Part shown: positions 30,057 through 41,663 of the stretch, one piece after another
How the letters are laid out: the number at the start of each line of letters is the position of its first letter
Numbering within the stretch: position 1 is the stretch's first letter
Origin: Lactifluus volemus
Taxonomy: Eukaryota > Basidiomycota > Agaricomycetes > Russulales > Russulaceae
NCBI GenBank assembly: GCA_022376515.1
Contig: WTXI01000280.1
Location: forward strand, 1 to 47,086
DNA length: 47,086 nt
Direction: 5' to 3'
The notes under the pieces: generated by a model
What the model was told of the DNA's origin: nothing
The model's input: only the letters and a program-made list of their open reading frames with translations
The model's database searches: none
Position numbers and translations under genes: made by a program

Positions 30057-32445
30057 TTTGCTTCGTTGTCTCGTTGAGCCACAAGTTGTGGACAAATTGG
30101 GCTAGCGGTAACCAGCTGACCCAATTGTTCTGCTGGAAGTTTCCGTAAACACAAAGGTATTGTTCCAGCCATTGGTTCATTCGCTCTGATTGGCCGTCCA
30201 TCTGGGGGTGGTATGCCATACTGATATTCTGATCAATCCCCAATTGTTTGCACAACTCCCGGGTCCATTTGGAGGCGAAGCGTGGATCACGGTCTGAAAT
30301 CACCCGTTTTGGGGGTCCATAATGGGGAAACACTTCTTTGGCATAGCACTTTGCAATTCCCTCACTGTTGATGGTCTTGTTGCAGGGGATGAAGAAGGCC
30401 GCTTTGCTACAGTCATGGTCAGTGATTGTCAGAATGCTATCATAGCCTTGGGACTCTGGGAGGTCTGTGATCAGATCTAGTGCTATTGTCGCATAGGGGA
30501 CATGGCTTTGCTTCGGGGGAATGGGGACTAGCGGGACCCTAGGTCTGGTAGTGCCACTCTTGGTGCTTTGACAAGTGGTGCACCCTTGCACATATCGGGT
30601 GATGAACATCCTCATAGTGGGCCACCAGTAATCTTTGGCAATGGTGGACCAGGTTCTCAGAATTCCAGGGTGCCCTGCTGTTTTATGGTCGTGGTACATC
30701 TGTAGAATGCTTCTTTGTACTGTAGGGTCTTCTGGGACGGCCAGTCGCTCGTGATGATACCACTTGGTCCCAAAATGCATCTGGTGCTTTCGCACCCCTT
30801 CCGATTTTGTCCATTCCTCCATTTGTTGTTGATGTTCCTCTTGGGCGCGCTCTACTTCTTGCTCCAATGACTGTTCTTTGGTGAAGAGGCATACGAAGAG
30901 TTCTGGGGGCAGGACTAATACGTCTTCGTGATCATGTTCTCCCTGGTCGCATCTGGGTCGTCGGGATAGCGGGTCAGCTTTGTTAGTTTTTCCTGGCCGG
31001 TGTACTATCCTCATGTTAAACGCCGCTATCTTTGGGATATAGCACGCCACTCGTCTACTAATTTTATGGGCCTCCCGGTAGTACTGGAGGTTGGCATGGT
31101 CACTGACAACGGTGATGACATGGAGGGAGCTTAGCAGAAGGTGTTGCCAATGTTCTAACCCTCGAATCATTGCTAGAAGTTCTCGGTTGTGGATGTCATA
31201 ATTCCTTTCCGCTTGGTTGAACGTTTGGGAGTAGTATCCCACTGGGCGCAATTTTTGATCTTGGTCTGGTTGGTGGAGGATCGCTCCACTGGCATATTGC
31301 GAAGCATCTACCTCTAGGACGAATGGTTCAGCCAAGTTAGGTCTTTGTAGGACCGGGTTGCTGGTGACTGCTTTGATTAGTTGATCCACTGCCCTCGTGC
31401 ATTCTTCTGTCCATTTGAACTTGGTTGTCTTTTTTAATAGGTTGGTCAGGGGTCTAGCAACATTTGCAAACCCTGGAATGAACTGTCGCTGGTAACCCAA
31501 GACCCCAAGTGTGCTGTGGACTTCCCGCACAGATTTTAGCTGGCGTGGCCAGTCTGCTAGACCATGCTTCTTGCTAGGGTCGATGCGAATGGTGCCCTGG
31601 TCGATCACGTACCCCAGGAACTCGAACTCCTTTCTGGCGAACTGGCATTTTTCTGGTTTCAGGAAGAGCAATTCCTTCTCCAAGATTTCTAGGTATTCTT
31701 TGGTGATCTGATCATGCAGTTCTGGGTTGTCGGGGGTTACAATAAGGAAATCGTCCAGGTACCAGTGGACCCAGCGGGGATACTTTTTTTTTAGATTGGC
31801 AAAGATGCGATCTGCCATTCTTTGGAAAGCGGCTGGTGCGTTACACAACCCAAAGGGCATGACTTTAGCCTTGAACAGGCCCTCGTCTGTTTTTACCACC
31901 ATAATCCATTGGCTATCTGGGTGAATTTGGATGTTGTAGTATCTATCTCTGATGTCAAACTTGGACATTAGCTTAGCGTCTCCCATCTGGTCGAAGATAG
32001 TGTCGATGCGGGGGAGGGGGTACACATCCTTTACTGTCCATTCGTTCACTTTTCAGTAGTTGTAGACCGGTCTCAATTTCCCATCCTGTTTTTTGATGTA
32101 GAAGAAGGGGCTGGACCACGCGGATTTTGATCTCGTGATGTAACCTTTGGCCTGCTGTTCCGTGAGGAACATTTGCATGGATTTGGTCTCCTCCGCCATT
32201 AACTTGTACATTTTGCAGTTGATGGTCTTTGGGGTGTCTGGTAGGAGTGTAATAATGAGGTCTTCTGGATGCGAAGGGGGAAAACGTTTCGCTTCTTCCT
32301 CTGAGAAAACCTTGGCGTATTTCTGAAACTGCTCTGGGACCGCCACTTTGTTTTGCCCTTTTCCCTCTCGTTGTGCCCACTGTTGGCTGAAGCTTGTCTT
32401 GCACGCTTTTACCCTTCGTGCCGCCCATTTCAGCGTCCAGCTTCA
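30057..32445 (-). pseudogene. Element B reverse transcriptase, RNase H and integrase core
   Basis: RT: FPPSHPEDLI, LRPVYNY, then TGA (32055-32053) at the Arg of the conserved RPVxDYR motif, KVNEWTVKDVYPLPRID, FGLCNAPAAFQRMAD and catalytic WYLDDFLIV (about 31750). RNase H: FVLEVDASQYASGAIL and IHNRELLAMI. Integrase: GHPGILRT, GCTTCQS, SILTITDHD, VISDRDPRFA and YHPQMDGQSERMNQ. It runs into hAT-3a at KQTPF. A second TGA (32445-32443) separates it from protease. Except for these two stops, the frame is open for about 800 codons. Confidence 0.9.
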
Positions 32446-32892
32446 TCCCATGGTGGAAAGTTTGATAGGCGGCTCTCGAACCTTCCCTTCTTTCCAATTA
32501 ATTTGAGGGTCGAACTCTCGTAACCAAGGGTAACCCAGGATGATTCGATCTTCGCCTAGGTTTGTGATGAAGAAAATTTGTGCTGCTTCTTTTCGTCCCT
32601 TCAAGACATTGAGGAGGCAGTAGCTGGTGATTTTCCCATCTTGATTTTCTGTTCCATCTACATTAAACACCGTTCTTGGCTCCTGGAGGTCTATTGATCC
32701 CAGGCCTAACTTTTCCACCATTCTTGGGTCGATGAAATTTTCTGTGGCACCACTATCGAGTAGTGCCTTCTTGGCAGCCGTCTTAGTCACGCTCGTGAAC
32801 GATAGGGGAATATCCAGTGTATTGGTTCTCGAGATACGACATATTTGAGTAAGACGGGCTCGTACCCAGGCTGCACAGGTCGAGCCATTCAA
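32446..32892 (-). CDS. Element B aspartic protease
   Basis: The frame opens at 32892 in the -1 frame to gag and includes the active site ALLDSGATENFIDPR and LGEDRIILGYPWLREFDPQINW. Closely parallel to the protease of element A. The gag stop overlaps at GATTTTTGA (32897-32889), as in A. Confidence 0.88.
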
Positions 32893-35474
32893 AAATCCTC
32901 TTCTTCAACAAGTCTATCCAAGGCACCGTTGAAGGCTCCTTTCCCAATCTTGGCCCTGATGCTTCTGAGCATCTGGATAGGGTCGTCGTCATCGCCAACT
33001 TGTGTAGCTTCGTCATCTTCTTTCTTGCTGGCTCTGGCTTTGGGTTGCTGAGCTGGCTTGGGATTGTTTTGTCCTTTCTTTTTAGGACAATCCCTGGAGA
33101 GGTGTTACGGCTCGACTAGGGCCGGGTCCCAACAAGGGTTCTGATAATTCTGGTCTCTCCTAAGACCTGGGCTCAGGGACACTCCAAGTGTCGATGCGCT
33201 GAGTCCTGTGGTGTTGTAGCACAACTACCAAGCTTTGATAGCCCTACTAGGGCGTATAGGAGGGTAAGAGAAGAGAGGGAAGAGGAGAGGAGAAGTTCTG
33301 TCTTTCAGGAGAGTGAAACAAGTCGATTTGGGTTAAAGCCGAAGCTGGGGTACAAGCTACCAGCTGAGGCCTACTTATACAGTCTATGCTAATTGTTCTA
33401 CTGAACTAGGGTGGACAATAAGCACGAGGTCAAGAACAATAGAGAACGCGGACAATAGAGGCTCGGGACAATAACACTGGACAGAATGGGACGAACAATA
33501 GGAAGTCAGAACAATAGACTCAGTCAGCACAATAAGAACAATGTGGAAGGGACGTCATCAGGATGAGTAAGCGTGTTTAGGAAGCATAAGGTCCAACTTG
33601 TCCTGCATTCTGTAACAAGAGGTGGCCTTGCTCTTTGCAGAAAAAGCACCGCCCCTCCCTTCTCAGCCTTTGTTTTTCATCTGCTCTTGCTGAGTCGGTC
33701 CTTGTGACGTCGATGTCTATGGCCCAGGGGTCTTTCTGAGGAGCGGCTTCTTTTTTCTTAGCCATGAGCTGGCTAACCCACCTAGGGACATCCTTCCTGA
33801 AGCTGATTTCGTGCTTCAACTGCTGGTAGGCGTCATGGTGTTTGGTGGCCAGTTCTTGCCACCCTCGCAGTGTCGTTGGGTTTGCTCCTACTTGTTTGAG
33901 CATGCTGGTGAGGAGCCCCAGGTCTAACCCTCTCTTGTACATCCTGATGGTGCCATTGCTATCGGCGTCCCATCCTGCCTTCTTTTTGAGGTGGTTGAAA
34001 TCAGTGGTATACTGGGCCAGGTTTCCTTTCTTCATTTCCAGATGCTTCAGCTTGGTAATTGCGTCATCTTCCTCATTGGTATCTTTAAAGGCATCGTCCA
34101 GGGCATCTTCAAAATTTACCCATAGGATTTCTGCATTCTCTCTGTTAAGGTTCCAAGTGGGACCTTTGTACGAAGTGTACGATCGTTCGTGAAGTCAAGA
34201 GCGAGACTTGCAAGATGTGCAAGTTAAGATCAAGGGTTCAATTAAAAGACGAGACTTAGTAAACGACTAAGTCAAGAGCGTTTCAGAGGTCAAGGGCTTT
34301 GGGCTCAGGGTGAGACCAAAGTGTCAAGAAGTCGTGAAGAGTGATGTCAAGAGGGTTCTCTCAGGTCTGATGCTTCTAGGCAAGCAAGGTTCTAATAGAT
34401 AGAAGACTTGGATTGCGAAACAAAACTGAGACTTAAGGTCTCTAGGGCAGAAAGTACAGGGTTTATATATAAGAAGACGAGGCTATGTGCACAGCCGTAG
34501 GGGCTGTGACCTTTGTACAGCTTTCAGGGTTTGAAACATGTTTCAGAAATCAGCAAGTCATCCTGTGCATGTGGCTGTTACTTGCGGCTGTACGGTGCTG
34601 CGTGAGGCTGCATCGTGAGAGAAATAAGTAAGTGATCTGAAACAAAGCGATTGGCAGTCCATTCGCATAAGCAAGGGAGTCAGCAAAAATGAGTCAGCAG
34701 TCCGAAAATGTATAGTATGAGTCAGCAAAGCACGTGTCAGTCCATAACACTCTCCGTGTTGGACCACTTCTTGTTCGATTGTGTCCAGGTAGTCTTGCAC
34801 CCAGGCCGACACCAGGGGTCCCTTGACCATTCCTAACATTGTCATAATGCGATTGTAGGGGATCAACATGTCGTCGTGGTTCCGGTTGATAGCTTTGTAC
34901 ATTCTCCACTCGGTTTTGAAGACGTCGTAAAGACTCTTATCTCTTTTGAATGGTGTGGGTGATATTCCCTTCAGCCCGTTCCTTGGAGGAGCAACCAGTT
35001 GGGCACCAGCTGCTGCCGCTGCAGCGCCTCCTTCTTCACCGCCACCTCCACCTCCACCGCCACCGCCACCACCGCCTCCACCACCTCCACCGCCCTGACT
35101 TGGTCCCGCTGCCGCCGTGGTTTGTACCAGCTGGGTCAAGGTGGCTGAGCGAGTGAACATAGGTGTGGGCGAGGTGATGCTAAGGGTGCTCATGGCACGA
35201 TCTATGGGGGTGACTGGGGTAATCAACCTGGGTTCCTCATCTTCTTGTGTCGGTGGGGGTTCCCTAGATGGGTTATCTTCAGAGGAGGAGTTCGCTCCTG
35301 CTGAGTCTTGGTGAGAGGATGTAGCTCCTCCCTCATCTTCACTCTCGTCCTTGCTTGTTTCCGATGGCTGTAGAGAGGGAGGAAGGGCTAGTTCGTTGAG
35401 GATGTAATTGTATTTGGAGAACTTCATGGTGGGGTCGGTCCAATATTCACTGTTTGACCAATAGATGCCGTACC
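32889..35474 (-). CDS. Element B gag (middle and C-terminal parts), interrupted by two solo LTRs
   Basis: Segments 34755-35474 (...GIYWSNSEYWTDPTMKFSKY, acidic/Ser-rich stretch, poly-Gly of about 20 residues near 35045-35097, capsid start KRDKSLYDVFKTEWRMYKAI), 33623-34142 (capsid end, LAQYTTDFNHLKKKAGW, RREGRCFFCKEQGHL) and 32889-33102 (end of the CCHC knuckle and a short C-terminus) are one gag frame separated by solo LTRs C and B2. The zinc knuckle is itself split by LTR B2. The end is a TGA at 32891-32889. Confidence 0.84.
33103..33617 (-). repeat. Solo LTR B2 nested in element B gag
   Basis: 515 bp of B-family LTR, TGTTACGGCT...CTGTAACA, with TSD AGAGG at 33098-33102 and 33618-33622. 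More diverged from the element B LTRs than these are from each other. Carries AAAGCCGAAGCT at 33335-33346. Confidence 0.95.
34143..34749. repeat. Solo LTR C (607 bp), a third LTR family
   Basis: TGTTAAGGTTCC...CCATAACA, flanked by CTCTC at 34138-34142 and 34750-34754. Contains TATATATAA (about 34465-34475), suggesting plus orientation. No related copy is seen in the window. It explains why the gag reading frame breaks here. Confidence 0.93.
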
Positions 35475-35691
35475 TAGTGTTGCGGCAGCTTGCGGCTATT
35501 GGCAGCTTAGCCGAGAGCTGGAGCCGGCTTATCCTTAGCTGTATGGAGCCGAGCACCTGTCAAGCCCCCATTTTAGTTAGCTTGTGGGAGCTTCCAATCA
35601 CGGCTACAGGCGTAAGAAGCCATTGGCTAAGCCATGGCGGTTCGTGCCTCCCCGTTGCCCAACCAACCCGCCTCCCAGACACCAGCCACCA
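35475..35691. repeat. hAT-3b left TIR and subterminal region
   Basis: TAGTGTTGCGG followed by GCTTGCGGCTATTGGCAG and GCTTAGCC, AGCCGGCTTATCC motifs shared with 28048-28190 in hAT-3a. It ends at the FunK1 gene start, so it probably also serves as its promoter. Confidence 0.85.
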
Positions 35692-37953
35692 ATGAGCATC
35701 ACACCTCCTCGCTCAGCCAATTCGCTGCTTGCTCCTGGCACTCCAATACACACTCGCAGTTCGACTACTGGATGCCTCAACAAAGAACATCTCACACGAG
35801 ACAAGATCTTTCAAGCATTATCAGCAGAAATAGCTCCTTTCTTCCTTGGTCCCATGCCTTCTACAGAGTTTCTCTCCACTTTCCTTCCGAGTTCGGAACC
35901 TTCGAGTTCTGTATCGGGTATATTTGATGAACTAGGCAACACGGCGGATGAGGCTCAGATGTACCCAATATTTATAAGTTATCGAGTGCTCTCTGAGCTT
36001 TAGGTATAGAACACTGAAGGGAAACCATTAGGTTGCAGCTGTTCAGCAACACGTCAAAAGGCTCTGGATCCGTGATACAGCAAACAAAAGTGACATAGCC
36101 GTTACCAAGTACAACGTTTCCTTCTCACCCGACTGCACTGTTTACGCCAAAGAACACCATAAAGTCATCACAGTTGATTCTCACCTCAGCGATATCTTTA
36201 TCGAATTCAAGCACAACCAAGTGGATGATCCCTTTCTCCCTAATCCAAGGCTTCAATCACATTCTAATCCGCTCATGCGTGAAAATGCAAAGGGACTCAA
36301 AACAGCCAGTCAGATTGCTACATACGCGGCTTTGCAACTAGACTCTCAGTATCGCACGCACATTTTCAGTGTCCTCATTATGAAGACTTATGCACGGCTC
36401 ATACGATGGGATCGGAGTGGTGCAATTGTCACTGGGCCAATCTATTATGCAGAAGATTCCGCACTATTGGACTTTTTCACCCGTTATGATCAAGTGGACA
36501 GAGCGACGTGAGGACATGACGACACCGTTCGCAGAGCCTCAGTAGATGAGACTGAGAAAGCTTGCCTCGCTGACGACAAATTCAAGAATCAGGAACTCCT
36601 TGTCGTCGCCGTCCCTCGAGTAGTCGTGCCACCACGCCTTGGCTACTACGTTATCACACCGCCCGTAGCCCGGCCTCACATGCCTTTTGGTCGTGCGACC
36701 CGCACCTCAATCGCTTACGACATTGAATATGGCCGCATCGTCTTCTTCAAGGATTCGTGGAGGGTCGACCTCGAGGGAATGCTGAAGGAAGGTGATATCT
36801 ACGTGGAACTGAATCGAGCGAATATACCCAATATCCCTCACTGCTCAGCCTTCGGTGACGTGAACGGTCATACCACGCACACCCACCAATATGTCAATGC
36901 GGAGTGGGTACCGCGGTCTAAGTTTCAAGTTGAAAACGCATTCACTCGTCATACTCATCATCGATTAATCTTGAATGATATCGGTGAATCGTTGGAAACC
37001 TTCAAACCAGTAAAGACCTGGTACAGGGCATTTTTGCAGCTTTGCAAGGTGTGTATCTGACCCCCCCTATCTGTTATGACTACCAACTGACCATTTTCTA
37101 GCTCATGAAGCCGCTTTTCAGAGATGTTACATCCTTCATCGTGACATTAGCTCGAATAATATACTATTGACTCCGAACAAAGGTGGACTTCTCATCGACT
37201 GGGACCTCTGCAAAAGAGTTGATTCGAGTGATTCATCACCTGGAGGTGCTCACCAGTTCACCCGTACAGTACGTTACCACAATTTCCCAATGTGTGTTTC
37301 TTGACGATAGTTGGCAGGGTACATGGCGGTTTATGGCAGTGGACATTGTCGAGGACCCCACAATTCATCAAACATTTGTCCATGACATTGAGTCCACTTT
37401 CTTCGTCCTGCTATGGATGGCTATCAACTACGTCAAATCCGACTGGGACATAACGAAACGATCGTCCGAGCTTGGCACTATATTTGATCCACCTGTTTAT
37501 GGAGATTCCAGAGGATCCACCAAGTCCCGCTTCATGCGTGGTGATTTCGACTCGGACTTGCCCAGATTTGTCAATAACCCACCTCTCACCGGTCTGTTGA
37601 TCGAGCTGAGGTCTTTGCTTTCTCACCGTCATTACAAACAGCCCCAGCCCGTGATGGGCCACAACGAGAATCCCGAGAAGTTTAAGAAGCGTCTCGAACG
37701 TCACACTGAGCATGAAACGGGCATGAAAAGCCTTGAGAACTACGATGCCATCATCGATTGTTTTAAGAGGTCCATCGAAGCCCTGGATTGGCCGCCCGGG
37801 GACTCCGCCGAAAAGCAGGTGGTTATCCTCTCACAAGCAGAGCGGTATGATTTACTTTCGAGTTCCAAGAGATGTCGGGATGCTGCTCCGGAAGGTGAAG
37901 CGTCATCGCGGAAGCGAGCCAACATCAAATCGAGTCCTTTTGAATCGATATGA
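35692..37953 (+). CDS. FunK1-type fungal protein kinase (transposon cargo), one nonsense codon
   Basis: Proposed exons 35692-35985, 36032-37052, 37102-37268, 37318-37953 (706 codons with stop). The N-terminal FunK1 region has IAPFFLGPMPSTEFLSTFLP. Then come CTVYAKEHH, DIFIEFKHNQVDDPF, QIATYAALQLDSQYRTHIFS and ARLIRWDRSGAIVT. The kinase lobe has the catalytic loop ILHRDISSNNILL and the metal-binding LIDWDLCKR (DWD in place of DFG, usual in this family), then WRFMAVDIV and IESTFFVLLWMAINYV. It ends with a Lys/Arg-rich tail (SSRKRANIKSS). A TGA at 36509-36511 (codon 258) stands where RGHD is expected, so Arg CGA is the probable original. The exon 1 and exon 2 donors are less certain. Function of the family is poorly known. 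Confidence 0.86.
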
Positions 37954-38271
37954 CTCGGATTTCATCATTTGTATGTGTACTCTTATGTCTTGGACCATGG
38001 TGTATGCCATGTTTCTATCTTACGCTTCAGGGTAGTGTACAATGTCCGAATAGTTCGGGCTCGGGCTTTACGTCTACACCCGTACTAAATGTTGAACTCT
38101 ATTTACATGAATTCCATCTTTTGTAAACGACCGCGTGCTGCCTGAAGGTTCAACGTTCAACGTTCAACATTCAACGTTCAACATTCAACGTTCAACAACC
38201 TCAGCGCCTTCAGTGACCCCTCACTGATATATAGTGACTGCATTTCTTCCCTTCCTCACCTCGGACACCTC
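37954..38271. other. Spacer between FunK1 and transposase genes, with 7-bp tandem repeat
   Basis: No gene. Holds the FunK1 3' end and probable transposase promoter. At 38149-38197 about seven copies of TTCAACG (variant TTCAACA) stand in tandem. Confidence 0.7.
38149..38197. repeat. TTCAACG 7-bp tandem repeat
   Basis: Seven head-to-tail copies of (G/A)TTCAAC just 75 bp upstream of the transposase ATG. Could be a transposase or regulator binding array or a simple slippage product. Confidence 0.9.
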
Positions 38272-41200
38272 ATGCCTCCCTGTGTCCCCAGGGCCTCGAA
38301 GGCCAAAGTCGTCAATGATATCCCCTCAGACCTACTGGAAGGTTCATCTCCTGCAGCTCAAGTGCCCTCTCGTCCATCAACTCGGCGTGCTTATTCTCGT
38401 GTACGTGTGTACCATCCATACACTGAAGGTTCTAGCTCTGAGCCGCTGACTACATCGTCGTCATCATCATCGCCGTCGTCGTCCAGTCTACCACTACGAA
38501 GACCCAAGTTGTCGATAATGTCCCTCAGGAAGGCTTTCATGAGCATGAGCCTGCTGTGCCCCGAGCCACTCGTCTGTCCAAGCCTACTTGCAGGGGCCAG
38601 CGTCCTCGTGTAATGGTGAGTTTCTTACGCTCCTACATTGAGGGTTCTAGCTCTGACAATCGTGAGTACTAAGCCTGTTGCAGATGACGATTGTGAAGAA
38701 ATCCAGTTACCTGACAACGATAGCGATAGCGAGTCCGACGGTCCCCCAGCTCAACCAACACTTGATCATTCAAACGGACTTCTTTCTCAATCTAACACAC
38801 TTTGCACGGATACCGTCGACACCAACTCTGAGCTTCCAAATACTGATACGGATATGGCATTCTTTTTCACTGAATTTGTTAACGATGAAGGTGAGACGAT
38901 GAGGCGATGCAATGCTTGTTTGTAAGTAACGCGTCCTTTGTCATTGGTGTGATTTGACAGAACAACTTGAACAGGCTGGAGGGCCTTAGTGAAGAAAAGG
39001 CATCTTCCTATGGCCCGAACACAGGTAATACTAACCTTCGGAGACACCTGGACAACAAACATAACGTCATGTATTGTGAAGCTCGCGAGAAGTACAAATG
39101 GCCTATCTTCAAGTCTCTCGAGCACCAGGACAAGGGAGGCGTCAAGAAAGACTCACCTGGGCGCCAGCTTCCGGCCTATACTCCGGACGTATTCATCCGA
39201 TACCTTGCTCGCTGGATCGTTGCAGATGACCAGGTGAGCGTTGTCCTGTCTCACTTCTGTTAGTAGCTTATATCTCAAACTTAGTCATTTCGCGTTGTCG
39301 ATTGCCTCGAATTTCGTGATATTTGCTATGTTCTGCGACCTGAACTTAGCACCATCCCACATCGCGACAAAATGCGCGAATGAATTACTATTGAATGGGC
39401 AAATGCGTTCAAGAATTTGCGTAATGAACTCGCTGTTAGTCATTTCCTTTGATGACAGGAGCACTGACCCATTACTCCAAATAGAGGTCATGCGGTCGGA
39501 TAAGTTTCACCGCCGATATCTGGTCAAGTGCAGACTTGACGCCATATCTCGCTCTAACATCGCACTGGATTTCTCGGGAGAACAATATTCTTGTTTTGAA
39601 AGCTGCTCTAATCGGCTTTCACCACCTTCCTGATGCACATACAGGTAAAAATATCGCTCATGCCATCCTATCTCTTATCGATCGTGCTCAGATTGACCCG
39701 CTCAAGGTATGTGACCGTATATTAAACCGAGAGCTTTACTTAAATGACTAGATCGGTCATTTCACTCTTGACAACGCCGCAAATAATGGGACCGCCATGG
39801 AAGAGCTGCAAGAATTATTACGCGTCGAGCGTGACGTTGCATTCGATCATCGCAATCATCGCATCATGTGTTTCCCACACATTGTTAACATCTGCACTGG
39901 CCACATCATCGCCGCAAGTACTCAAGACGATGAGTTTGACCCTCTGCAGGACGATCCTATCAAACGTGTTGCAGACTTTATCCGCTACATACGGTCATCG
40001 TACTCCAGAAGGGAATTGTTTGCGCGTAGTGTCAAGCTTTGCATCAACGATAACCCCGAGTTAGAAAAAAATCATCCCGAGTTGAATTCTCCCGAGACAA
40101 AGATGGGACGGCCACTAGAACTCAAGCTGCATGTCAAGACTCGATGGGATTCTGTCTACCTGATGATCCGGCGTTTTCGTTTCCTGAGGAAGGTGAGTAC
40201 ACGCGTTCGAACTTCGAACGAAACTGTCGGCACTGACCCTAGGTATTCAGGCTGTAGATACGTACTTCGCGAATAATCCGTCGATCGAATCTATGAAGCT
40301 AAGCGCTACTGAGTGGGACCACCTAGAGCACATAGAATGTGTTCTAGAGGTATGTTTCCAAATACTCTTTTCGTGTCACGTTGATGATCATTGGTCAATC
40401 TTTACAGGCTGCGCAGATAGTTTTGCAAACTATGTCGTCTGAATCGACGCCAGTCTTGTGTGGTGCCATCGCCAGTTTCGAACTTCTCATGACTACGTGG
40501 GAAAAACTCGGTGCTACATACTCAGAAGTAAAGCACTGGACAGATATTGGTTTGTTCTGGGCGCGGAAATATTACAAGCGGATGGACGACACTCATGCAT
40601 ACATCATCACCTTGGGTAGGTTCCCTGATTTACCGGGGTCGGGACAGTTGCTGAATCGCTTCATAGTTCTCGATCCTGCCACACGCTTCTCGTGGATCCA
40701 GCGCGAGTGGGAGAAAAAATATATAGATCTGGCTAGAAAAGTCATGTTCGATCTGGTAATATTTACCTGCAGGCTCTAGCTGCACTCTGACATTCACTAT
40801 TTATCGTAGATGCGTGAGTATTGCGCCAAGAAGCCGTCAATTGTGGAATCCGCCCAACCCCCCAAGCTTCCATCGTACGCGATGATGTCGACACGCTTCC
40901 AACTCCACGATCATCCCATACACCCCAGATCTGATGGCCCGGCATCGACGTGGAGCGTCGAAGACGAATTCACAAAGTACACTTCGAGTCCCTTGACCAC
41001 GGAAAACACCAATATCCTGATATTCTGGGAGGTACGTAAATGTTATTGCTTAATTTTCAAATTTACAACTCATGCTTACCGCTAAGGCCCACAAGTCTGA
41101 ATTCCCTACTCTCTTTGCTATAGCCATGGACTACCTCCCCATTCAAGCATCTTCTGTTCCAAGCGAACGAGTTTTTTTGTCAGCTGGGGATACCGATACC

Positions 41201-41425
41201 AAGAAGCGAAACCGGATCACCCCAGCCCTCATGGAGGCGTTGCAGATGCTAAAATTCCTGCTAAAGAAGCAGCGTCTCGAGTTCATGGTTGGTTGGAAGA
41301 CGGAGGAGAGTGAAATGCTGGGAGAGAGCAAGCAAGAACCAGAGATTACGCTCGAGTCTTTGTTGGGCAGGGACGCCGAAACCGCGAGGGATGAACTACT
41401 TGGTGATGCTATGAATTTAGACTAA
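38272..41425 (+). CDS. hAT-3 transposase, 12 exons, one nonsense codon
   Basis: Exons 38272-38400, 38487-38615, 38674-38921, 38975-39233, 39285-39434, 39485-39706, 39752-40192, 40251-40349, 40408-40615, 40667-40755, 40810-41031, 41087-41425 join in frame (845 codons with stop). The N-terminus is Ser/Pro-rich. A BED finger (MRRCNACL...NTNLRRHLDNKHN) crosses intron 3. The DDE core has RISFTADIWSS (first Asp), HFTLDNAANNGTAM (second Asp), HRIMCFPHIVNI and LKLHVKTRWDSVYLMI; the hATC end has FWEAHKSEFPTLFAIAMDYL and VPSERVFLSAG with the conserved Glu. A TGA at 39381-39383 (codon 288) interrupts IPHRDKMRE..ITIEW. The 38616-38673 intron acceptor is chosen to keep frame. Distinct from the hAT-1 and hAT-2 transposases. 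Presumably the enzyme that recognises the hAT-3 ends. Confidence 0.88.
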
Positions 41426-41663
41426 CCGTGACTGAGTCTACGACACTTAGGGATAAGGACCTTTACTGCTAGTTTAACGTGATACCATCCCAGATTTCGT
41501 ACTTTCATACTTCATGCGCCCTGAAACATTGTCTGATCCCCCGTTACTCGATTTGCAAAATGGCACGTGCGATCACATGCGGAGAGTCGGAGCTCGGAGT
41601 TCTAACTTCATCATGAAGGTCAACATCAACCCAACACAACTCGTGTATACAATACCATACCCC
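41426..41663. other. Spacer between transposase and CK1-type kinase
   Basis: About 240 bp with the transposase 3' end and the probable promoter of the next gene. An in-frame upstream ATG region (from 41514) is open, so the kinase could start earlier. Confidence 0.5.

Noticed and set aside
38272..41425. The hAT-3 transposase as a separate transposon nested between the two kinase genes
   Set aside because: No inverted ends with matching 8-bp duplications were found around 38000-38270 or 41426-41660; only the outer pair qualifies. A decayed inner pair cannot be fully excluded.
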